Assembly (NCBI GenBank): GCA_900542015.1 | Contig: UQLY01000002.1 | Span: 1-64,000 of the forward strand | Direction: 5' to 3' | DNA length: 64,000 nt | DNA from: an uncultured Lachnospiraceae bacterium | GTDB lineage: Bacteria; Bacillota; Clostridia; Lachnospirales; Lachnospiraceae | Shown here: piece by piece, positions 18,081 through 25,500 of the stretch | How positions within the stretch are numbered: position 1 is the stretch's first letter | Layout: every line of letters starts with the position of its first letter | Made by a program: the position numbers and the translations under genes | The notes under the pieces: generated by a model | What the model was told of the DNA's origin: nothing | What the model saw: the letters and a program-made list of their open reading frames with translations, nothing else | The model's database searches: none

Positions 18081-18128
18081 TCTCTGTTTCCAGAAAGTTT
18101 TTTCTAATAATCGTGTCTACTTACTTGA

Positions 18129-18388
18129 CTATAGTGCAAATAAATATCTTCTTTTATTTCTGTCTTGCATAATTCATCTAGTATCTGTTTCCCTTCATTC
18201 TCTTCCGAAATAGATAATTCTAATACTAAATCAAATTGTTCTAATTCATCTGATAAAATTAACTTAGCATATGATATCGCATCCTTAAAAGAAATTATTG
18301 ATTTCTCTATTCCAAACATCAATTCACTCCATTTCCAATTCGGTATGACATCACATATTCTATTAAAATCGACTTTATAGTTTAACAT
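18129..18388 (-). pseudogene. DUF2247-type immunity gene, 5' part (interrupted by IS)
   Basis: The N-terminal part starts at ATG 18388, after AAAGGAGG about eight bases upstream. It reads MLNYKVDFNRICDVIPNWKW, then SELMFGIEKSIISF, then ISYAKLILSDE, which fits the DUF2247 N-terminus. The frame now runs out into the IS and stops within it, at 18104. It is the candidate antidote to the toxin whose last 27 codons lie immediately upstream. Confidence 0.75.
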
Positions 18389-18390
18389 AA

Positions 18391-18474
18391 TCAGTAACCT
18401 CCTTTGGGAACAACTTGATTCGGAAATCCAGTATAGGTCCCTTTAATAAAGCGCTGATAATTTTTATATTTTAA
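18391..18474 (-). pseudogene. 27-codon relic of a toxin C-terminus
   Basis: Directly after the stop of the 109-aa immunity gene an open stretch of 27 codons ends in TGA, two bases before the DUF2247 ATG. It reads NYQRFIKGTYTGFPNQVVPK and ends GGY. Its position, right before an immunity gene and carrying that gene's ribosome binding site, fits the end of a lost Rhs toxin tip. No start codon exists. It marks a recombination joint that removed the rest of the toxin. Confidence 0.6.
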
Positions 18475-18801
18475 CTAAACTTTTATCATATCGTTTAATT
18501 TGCTAACTACGAACTCAAGTCTTTGTTCCAATTCAATTGTTGATGTCTCGTCCTGTTTTAAGCTAAATATGTAATTTCCAACATCTTCATGCCATATCAA
18601 ATCATATTCTGTCGAACCCTTATGCAACTTTATAATGCTGTAATACATTCCATCTATCTTTTCATCCGATAACATTTGATATCCCTCACATAAAATCTTT
18701 GCAACAAGGTCATTTCCATCAAAAAAATCAAAATTAACAAATAAATATTCTATTCTATTGTTTTCGTCTTTATTAATATGTTTTACTACTTGTATACTCA
18801 T
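18475..18801 (-). CDS. Candidate immunity protein (108 aa)
   Basis: The start is ATG 18801, six bases after AGGAG, which itself overlaps the stop of the preceding orphan toxin; an ATG two codons earlier abuts the site. The protein is small, acidic and cytoplasmic, with no signal or membrane segment. Its phrases EYLFVNFDFFDGNDLVAKIL and YDLIWHEDVGNYIFSL suggest an alpha/beta immunity fold. The family is not recognised with confidence. The tight linkage to the toxin tip at 18811-19617 suggests it neutralises that toxin. Confidence 0.65.
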   Translation of the reverse strand: MSIQVVKHINKDENNRIEYLFVNFDFFDGNDLVAKILCEGYQMLSDEKIDGMYYSIIKLHKGSTEYDLIWHEDVGNYIFSLKQDETSTIELEQRLEFVVSKLNDMIKV

Positions 18802-18810
18802 TTGCATCTC

Positions 18811-19617
18811 CTATTCTAAGCCTAATGATTGATTAACACTTGTTCTTGAACGCTGTGAACTTTCTATTATTGCTTTATAAATATCATCTCCTGATAATCC
18901 TTTATCAATTTGCTTTTGTATTATTTGCTCCCATGTGAGGTTAGGGTCTGTTGCATATAAAGATTCTGCAAGTTGTCGGTCTGACATTAATTCTCTAGCT
19001 TGCATTCTATACTGATTTCTTAATTCAAATGCTTGTCTTGCTTGTTGCTCGAGCGGTAAACTATCATCAATTAAGTCGGGAATTTTGGCCTCTTGCTCTA
19101 AATACCATTTTCTTGCATCAACATTACTTAATGTTCCAGGTTCTAAACCACCCTCAGCACCTCCTGCCTGTCCAGCCGTTCCTTCCCCTGTTACCACAGG
19201 CGTTTTTGAATACGCTGTTTTTACATAAGGGATCAGCAAACTCCCCGATATAGCCGCTATCCCTGTACTGGCATGATAGATCCCGTCATTTCCGCCATAG
19301 AGCATATCACTCAGACCGTTGCTTGTCTTTGTTTCGCTGTCTCCTTTTACTCCCAGGGATATTTCCTCTATTCCCTGATAGATATCCGATGCGCCTGCCG
19401 AAGCTGTTACCACTCCCGCACCAATTCCGGGAACCGCAATCCCTGTCCATGAAAAGGTTGCGCTGGCTGCCGACAGCATAACGCCTCCCAATCCTTTAAA
19501 TATGCCGCCAAGGACCAGTCCGCCTCCCTGCATGATACGGGTCCCATTTGATCCGGGGATCAGTTTCTGAAGCCCATTCACACAGCCTTCATACGCCGCG
19601 CATTTTGCTTTCTCCAC
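18811..19617 (-). CDS. Orphan Rhs C-terminal toxin cassette A (no own start)
   Basis: 268 codons open from a GTG at 19617 without a ribosome binding site; homology to cassette B continues to 19657, where a TAA ends the frame. Residues 1-160 form a glycine/alanine-rich pre-toxin region (GGLVLGGIFKGLGGVMLSAA) nearly identical to cassette B. The variable tip starts at SNVDARKWYLEQEAKIP and is all-helical and charged, with ATDPNLTWEQIIQKQIDKG near the end. Activity unknown. Such orphan tips can be recombined onto a full-length Rhs protein through the shared region. A cognate immunity gene follows at once. Confidence 0.65.
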   Translation of the reverse strand: MEKAKCAAYEGCVNGLQKLIPGSNGTRIMQGGGLVLGGIFKGLGGVMLSAASATFSWTGIAVPGIGAGVVTASAGASDIYQGIEEISLGVKGDSETKTSNGLSDMLYGGNDGIYHASTGIAAISGSLLIPYVKTAYSKTPVVTGEGTAGQAGGAEGGLEPGTLSNVDARKWYLEQEAKIPDLIDDSLPLEQQARQAFELRNQYRMQARELMSDRQLAESLYATDPNLTWEQIIQKQIDKGLSGDDIYKAIIESSQRSRTSVNQSLGLE

Positions 19618-19657
19618 ATAAATTGCAGCACGCTCTATATAGGGTCCCGCAAACGAT
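19148..19657 (-). repeat. Duplicated pre-toxin segment, copy A
   Basis: About 510 bp align with 20416-20925 at a constant offset of 1268 bases, with no indels and about ten mismatches by eye. It encodes the shared pre-toxin region of the two orphan cassettes. The sequence similarity stops sharply on both sides, at the variable toxin tip and at an unrelated spacer. Confidence 0.9.
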
Positions 19658-19728
19658 ACTTAGCTTTGAAAATTTCTTTCCAAAATAATTTTTCCTCTTT
19701 ATTTCCTTGCTTTATTTTTCCGTATTAA

Positions 19729-20025
19729 CTATTTTCTTTCCGTATAATCATCCGCGCTAAGTTTTCTAACAGAACCTTGTGCTGGAAAATCAGGGTAAAT
19801 AAATTCCCACAGTACGTCACATTCAAGACATTTATACCACTTGTCTGCATACCACTTCATTTCCTTTCCATCAGCACTATATCCGATATAATATGGTTTT
19901 TCTACAGGAATTTCAATAAATAATCCTTTTTCAACCTGTTCTTCAAAAAAGCTTTTCAATTCTTCAAATTGTTTCCAAGAATTTATTTTTATTCCAATTC
20001 TTTCATTACAATCACATTTTTTCAT
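19729..20025 (-). CDS. Candidate immunity protein for cassette B (98 aa)
   Basis: The ATG at 20025 overlaps the stop of the upstream toxin cassette as ATGA, with GGGGTGG upstream, so the two are translationally coupled. The protein has CDC near the N-terminus and CLEC in the C-terminal half, possibly a metal site, followed by LWEFIYPDFPAQGSV. No signal peptide. Coupling and position identify it as the likely antidote of the TNT/ART-like toxin. The family is not named with confidence. Confidence 0.65.
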   Translation of the reverse strand: MKKCDCNERIGIKINSWKQFEELKSFFEEQVEKGLFIEIPVEKPYYIGYSADGKEMKWYADKWYKCLECDVLWEFIYPDFPAQGSVRKLSADDYTERK

Positions 20026-21110
20026 TGAAACCACCCCGCTTCTACTGTAGGAATATAAACCTGATTTCCACCGCCAGGCAATGTTCCTATCACATTTCCA
20101 AGACTATCATATATATTTTGTGGTGCAGCTACACCTTCATAAATTATTGTTCCTTTGGGAACAACTATTTTTGTTACATTTTCTGTAGTATTTCCCCATG
20201 CTGGATTTAAAGCCAAATCAATTTGAGACTGTAATCCACCTTCTTGCGGTGTCATTGACATGTAAGAGCCAACTTCTTTTGCATTTCCTCCACTTACTCT
20301 ATACATTACAGTATCTTCTGTTAATACCCTTTCTGTATATGTGGCTCCACTAAATGAACTGGCAACATCTTCTGATAATGGTCCTGGATTGACTGGAGAG
20401 TATTTTGTTCCTGTACCACCCTCAGCACCTCCTGCCTGTCCAGCCGCTCCTTCCCCTGTTACCACAGGCGTTTTTGAATACGCTGTTTTTACATAGGGGA
20501 TCAGTAAACTTCCCGATATAGCCGCTATCCCTGTACTGGCATGGTAGATTCCGTCATTTCCGCCATAGAGCATATCACTCAGACCGTTGCTTGTCTTTGT
20601 TTCGCTGTCTCCTTTTACTCCCAGGGATATTTCCTCTATTCCCTGATAGATATCCGATGCGCCTGCCGAAGCTGTTACCACTCCCGCACCAATTCCGGGA
20701 ACCGCAATCCCTGTCCATGAAAAGGTTGCGCTGGCTGCCGACAGCATAACGCCTCCCAATCCTTTAAATATGCCGCCAAGGACCAGTCCGCCTCCCTGCA
20801 TGATACGGGTCCCATTTGATCCGGGGATCAGTTTCTGAATCCCATTCACACAGCCTTCATACGCCGCGCATTTTGCTTTCTCCACATATATTGCAGCACG
20901 CTCTATATAGGGTCCCGCAAATGATGAATCAAGGTATCCTGCCGCTTGTGTCAGTCCCCTGTCCAAAAAGGATTGTGCCCTGTTATAAAGTTCCAACGGT
21001 TTCCCTATAATATCTGCCTTTGCTCCGGACTTGGCTGCCTTCGCCTGGGCTATTCTAAGTACATTACACAAATTTAAGCATTTTAAGAAAAGAGGAACAT
21101 AACTTATCAA
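20022..21110 (-). CDS. Orphan Rhs C-terminal toxin cassette B, TNT/ADP-ribosyltransferase-like tip
   Basis: The frame opens at a TTG at 21110 without ribosome binding site; Rhs-like sequence begins near IAQAKAAKSGAK. Residues about 75-235 are the pre-toxin region shared with cassette A. The tip (about 240-362) shows VMYRVSGGNAKEVGSY, then KIVVPKGTIIYEG, then LPGGGNQVYIP. This pattern of an aromatic-Arg start, an IPxGT strand and a GGGxQ motif resembles NAD-consuming TNT or ADP-ribosyltransferase-like toxins. The assignment is by motif only. Its stop overlaps the start of an immunity gene. Confidence 0.6.
   Translation of the reverse strand: MISYVPLFLKCLNLCNVLRIAQAKAAKSGAKADIIGKPLELYNRAQSFLDRGLTQAAGYLDSSFAGPYIERAAIYVEKAKCAAYEGCVNGIQKLIPGSNGTRIMQGGGLVLGGIFKGLGGVMLSAASATFSWTGIAVPGIGAGVVTASAGASDIYQGIEEISLGVKGDSETKTSNGLSDMLYGGNDGIYHASTGIAAISGSLLIPYVKTAYSKTPVVTGEGAAGQAGGAEGGTGTKYSPVNPGPLSEDVASSFSGATYTERVLTEDTVMYRVSGGNAKEVGSYMSMTPQEGGLQSQIDLALNPAWGNTTENVTKIVVPKGTIIYEGVAAPQNIYDSLGNVIGTLPGGGNQVYIPTVEAGWFQ
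20416..20925 (-). repeat. Duplicated pre-toxin segment, copy B
   Basis: Partner of 19148-19657 at constant offset 1268 without indels. In cassette B the coding similarity to Rhs continues further upstream (to about 21055) than in copy A, so B is the longer representative. Such shared segments are the recombination anchors for swapping toxin tips. Confidence 0.9.
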
Positions 21111-21140
21111 AAAGAATTTTTTTCATGTTTTTACGAATTT

Positions 21141-21563
21141 TCAATATACTACTGCATATAAATTTTCTTCATTATAATTGTCAAATACCTGCTTGATTTC
21201 TGTTTTTAAAGTACCATTTCTAAAAAGAAATTTTAAATAATCAGACAATCCTTTTACTTCGTTACATGTTGAAAAGCAATTTTTTCTAAGATAGAGAAAC
21301 TCTTTTGAAATATCTTCCTCTTTTTCTTTTCCTGTTAGCTTTAGAACATATTCCTCAAAGCTAATTTCATCAGTACAGCAAAACTCATATTGATATAACT
21401 CCATCCGTTTATTATTTTGAATATAATAAGGAACGATTAAGCACTCTTCCAGTTCTATTCTAAAATCTGCTTTTAATAAATGTTCCAGTTCTTGAAGATT
21501 TATTAAAATCTCTCCTTCATATTCAACATATTTAACAACTGTATAAATTTCTGTAATTTTCAT
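21141..21563 (-). CDS. Hypothetical protein in the toxin locus (140 aa)
   Basis: The start is ATG 21563, eight bases after GAGG; an earlier in-frame ATG at 21584 lacks spacing. The protein is acidic, soluble and unrecognised, with CSTC-like cysteines mid-protein (NCFSTCNEVKGLSDYLKFLF). It lies 30 bp downstream of the membrane-anchored candidate immunity protein and in the A+T-rich cassette region. It could be a second immunity protein of the current Rhs toxin or a leftover antidote. Confidence 0.55.
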   Translation of the reverse strand: MKITEIYTVVKYVEYEGEILINLQELEHLLKADFRIELEECLIVPYYIQNNKRMELYQYEFCCTDEISFEEYVLKLTGKEKEEDISKEFLYLRKNCFSTCNEVKGLSDYLKFLFRNGTLKTEIKQVFDNYNEENLYAVVY

Positions 21564-21593
21564 TTTTTCTGCCTCATAGCTCATTTATGCAAT

Positions 21594-22541
21594 CTATAAA
21601 ATAGAATAAATTCGTTTTCCCAAAAGCTTTTTTCTTATGATTTCCCCTCTTACAAAATCATAGGAATATAAACAATTATTTCCTTTTTCACTCCATAAAA
21701 CCAAATCATTATCTCTATATTGAAAGACAATACTTGCTTCCGGTTTAAATAAGCGTACCTCTCTATATGTATAACTTCTTTCAACTTCAAGAGAATTTAT
21801 ATTGACGACAGAAAATTCATGAAAATGTTCCCATGTTATGGAGTCTTTAATATATGTCTGATAGCAAAGAATATTTTCTCCATCTTCAAATAAACCTACC
21901 CCCGTACCATAATGAACAAACTGCCTATTCTGAGTTTGTAAATCATACTTCACAATACAACTTGCTCCCTTTTCATCATTCGTTACGTAAACTATTTCAT
22001 TTTCATTGACCCACTCATAATCCTGCCCTTCTAAAGCAAATTCTGCCCGATCTAATTTTTCCACAATGCAATCTATTTTATATTGCGTTAAATTCATCTG
22101 ATACAAAGCATTATTCCAAGAAAAACTAATTAGATTCTCTTCGTTTACATATTTGATGCTTTCGGGTCGTTCTTTTACGCTTCCGCTATAATCCGTCTCA
22201 TCTGCTGCCCACATACTTTTTTGCAAAATTTCTGCATCTGCTACGATGCGGATTTGAGCATTATCAAAAGTTACTTCCGCTATTTCCACCTGCCCGTTTT
22301 GATTTTCCCGGAAAAACACACCCCTGTTTTTGTCTTTAGATACAGCCATATTACCGAGCATTCCATCCAAAACGATAACATCTTGATTATCTAAATATAA
22401 TGAATATCCTTCATCGCTATCCAATATTAAACCTGATAAATTAGTATCATTTATCCAGCTGTATTTTAATAAAACCATTGCCAATATAACCGTGGCAACG
22501 ATAACTCCTATTAACAATTTTTGCCTAAGATTTTTTCTCAT
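21594..22541 (-). CDS. Membrane-anchored candidate immunity protein of the Rhs toxin
   Basis: 315 aa. One N-terminal transmembrane segment (about 9-26) is followed by a large beta-rich extracytoplasmic domain with propeller-like phrases (YSLYLDNQDVIVLDG, NENEIVYVTNDEKGASCIVKYDL). It starts six bases after the Rhs stop, and its ribosome binding site GGAAGG is made of the last Rhs codons, so it is tightly coupled. This is the canonical place of the immunity gene. An extracytoplasmic antidote would fit a toxin that attacks the envelope from outside. No known immunity family is recognised. Confidence 0.6.
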   Translation of the reverse strand: MRKNLRQKLLIGVIVATVILAMVLLKYSWINDTNLSGLILDSDEGYSLYLDNQDVIVLDGMLGNMAVSKDKNRGVFFRENQNGQVEIAEVTFDNAQIRIVADAEILQKSMWAADETDYSGSVKERPESIKYVNEENLISFSWNNALYQMNLTQYKIDCIVEKLDRAEFALEGQDYEWVNENEIVYVTNDEKGASCIVKYDLQTQNRQFVHYGTGVGLFEDGENILCYQTYIKDSITWEHFHEFSVVNINSLEVERSYTYREVRLFKPEASIVFQYRDNDLVLWSEKGNNCLYSYDFVRGEIIRKKLLGKRIYSIL

Positions 22542-22547
22542 GCTCTA

Positions 22548-25500
22548 CTACCTTCCAAATAATCCTCTTAAAATATAATACCCTCCTGGTATCTCAAATA
22601 TATTTTCATTCATACTATTTTTCCCAATTGATATAAATTGCCAATCTTCCCACACTTGAGATCTTAAATAAAAACTATTATTAGGCAAAATTTCAATCAT
22701 ATCAACATTCTCTGCCAAGTTACCAATTATTTCAATTGACACATCATCACAATTATTAGTAAACAATTGATATGCTGGCGGATTTTTTTCATATTTTTCC
22801 GCCCGCAGCATAGCATCCCTATATTCTTTAGGACTTATTTCTTTCATTAGTGCTCTATCATAATTGTCAAAGTTAATCTGACCATTACCCATCTGCACAT
22901 TTATATCGCCAGTTCTCAAAAAATCATATAGTTCATTCTCATTCATATGTCCATGCCAAAAATATCCTCCTGTCTTTTGTGTAATAGTTTGCCAAAGATT
23001 CTCTCCACCTCCCATATAACTGTAAAACTCTCCCGTTCCAACTCTATTTACAAATAGAATTGCATTATGACCAAATGACTTAGCCCCATCGATATTATTT
23101 AAATAATATATTAAATATTTAGCTTCTCCTTTTTTGGATCCCTCAACAATCTTTTCCTGACTAGCATTTTTACATCTACCGTACACTGCACATCTAACTA
23201 ATTCAACTCTAGATGCTACGCTCTCTGCAAAATCAACAGTTGAAAATTTACTCTTTAACAAGACGTCTAATGGTACCTGCGCCAATAAATCATTATAATA
23301 CTCCTTCCCGTTATAAATCCTTATATTATCCAGCAACGTATTCTCCTTTGGCAATCCCATCGCATCTCTTCTGCTCTGATATGCTGCCTTAGCCGCTGCT
23401 GTTGGATTATTCACTGCGGGCTTTAATGCTGGTCCGTTTCCTCCGTTTGCCTTTCGGATATTATCCTGGAGGCTAGAGAGTCCGCTCTTTGTTTTTGCAT
23501 GTCCGCTCGGGTCCGCAAATGTTACCGGATTATTCTCCGCATAGGTATACCGGTTCTGGCTCAGGATATCCGTCAGCTTTCCGGCGTAGGTGTCCTTACT
23601 GGTAAAGGTCCCTGTCTCCATGCTGTAGTATCTCGCCCTCAGGTATTGTATGCCAAGAGTTTCATGCGTATATTCGCCGTTGTAGCCATAATTTTCATAA
23701 GTAGCTCCGGCTTGCGGCGCGCTTCCTGAGGCATTGCCCGCTGCGGCGGTATTACCGGCGGCAGTATTACCGGCTGCGTTCATGGCATAGGCGGTTCGCG
23801 CCCCGCCTGCCGCGTAGATGTAGCCCGCGCCGTTTCCACCGCTTACAAGGTTTGCCACGCTTCCGGTTCCCGTGTAGTAGTAGGTCCCGGTGCAGACGGC
23901 GTCTGCGATAGCGCTTCCTGCAGAAGGTATGCTTCCGGCAAAAAGGGCGTTTTGCGTCATGGTATAGCTTTCTCTTTGTACGCCGTAGCTGTAGGCGGTG
24001 GTGCTTGTACCCATGCCGCCGTTCTGGGCATATTCCATCAGTACCCGGGTGTCAGTGCAGTTTGTGTCGTTGACGTAGTTTACCTGTCTGTAGGCGTCAG
24101 CCGCAAGATCCGTGACGGAGGTGTCGGAAAAAATGTTTTCGATCAGGGCGAAAGGGCTGCCCGCTTCCCGGACGGTCTTTGTCTGGGCGGAAAGCTCCGC
24201 GCCATAGGGCGCTTCTTCCCAGAGGACGGTAATGCTGTCGGTAAAGCCCATTTTTTCATGGAGCCATGCCTTAAAGGGTGTGGGGGACGGCAGGATAATA
24301 TCCGCTGCCTGGCAGAGGACGCCGTACCAGAAGGCGTTGGAGTCGTTTCCTTTCTCTGTGCCGTTAAGGTCTCCCCCGTTTGCAGCGGCTCCGTTGCTTT
24401 CCTCTTCTGCTTTTTGCGCGGGCTCCGTGCCCTCTGTACTCTGCACATAGGTTTGTTCCTGTGCTCCATCCGCTTTTTTCCTCCGGCTGCTCCCTGCCGC
24501 GGCGCTGTCATTTGTGGTTTCAGCGGCTATGTTTGCGGCGGGCGTTTTGAGTTCCGGCTGGTATTCCATGACAAAGGTACGGTTATCCTTGCCGTCATAG
24601 AGGGCGGCAAGCAACAGGGTGTCCCGGTCGGTCACGGCGGTCAGGCGACCCGCCGCGTCGTATAAGTAATGCCGTTCGAGCGCGGGTCCTGTTTCGACTC
24701 CGGTTCCGGTTTCCGTGATCAGGTTGCCCGCCTTGTCATATTCATAGGTTGTTTCCCCGCCTTTGCTGTCGGTGGTTTTTATGAGCCTTCCTGCCTCGTC
24801 GTAGGTGTAGTCCACCGTCAGGGTGTCCCCGTCTTTTTCCGTCCGCATCTGCAGACGGTTGCCTGCGGGATCGTAAACGTAAGCGGTGGTAACAGGAGTT
24901 TCGCCTTCTTCCTGCAGAACCGCCTGTACCAACTGGGATTTGCCGTCGTAGGTGTAATCGGAGCTGCTTTCCCAAAGCGTCCCTTCCTTCAGCATCCCGG
25001 TTTCTTCCCGGACGATATTGCCTCTACCGTCGTAGGCATAACCGTAGACTGACAGGAGCTGTCCGCCCGATGTATTGGCAAGTCCCGTAATCCGCCCCAG
25101 TTTATCATAGGCGATGACGGTTTCCCCGTCTTCCCGGACCGCCTTGGTCATGTTGCCGTCTTTGTCGTATTCGTAGCGGGTCGTCTTTCCCTCCGCCGTT
25201 GTGACGCTTGTCATGCGGTTTAAAGCGTCATAGGTATAGGTCACGGTTTTTCCGTCCGGATATATAACTTTTGTGACGTTGCCGTAGGCGTCATATTCAT
25301 AGGTCAGCTTTCTGCCATTTCCGTCAGCTGCCGTTAAAAGCCTTCCCGCTTCGTCATAGGTATAGAGGCTTTGCCCGGTCACATCGTCAGTTTCGGTCAG
25401 TCTTCCCATTGCGTCATAGGCATAGGTCGCTGTGGACAGGGTTTCCCCGGTATCCTTTGCAACCAGCCGGTTCAGGGCATCGTAATCGTATTGTGTGGTA

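Larger units (their letters stand above)
16863..18128 (+). mobile_element. IS3-family insertion sequence (IS150-like), 1266 bp
   Basis: It has two overlapping plus-strand frames, imperfect terminal inverted repeats of about 18-23 bp (both ends share AAGT.GACACGA) and 5-bp target duplications. OrfA is an HTH protein and OrfB a DDE integrase, joined by a probable -1 frameshift at seven A residues. Its size fits the family. It is inserted in a DUF2247 immunity gene on the opposite strand. Both frames look intact, so it may still be mobile. Confidence 0.92.
16858..18133. repeat. CTATA target-site duplication flanking the IS
   Basis: CTATA at 16858-16862 and again at 18129-18133 border the element. 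The left end reads CTATACTATA, so the exact edge can shift by a few bases. Removing one copy plus the element rejoins the DUF2247 frame, which supports a 5-bp duplication from a fairly recent insertion. Confidence 0.7.
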
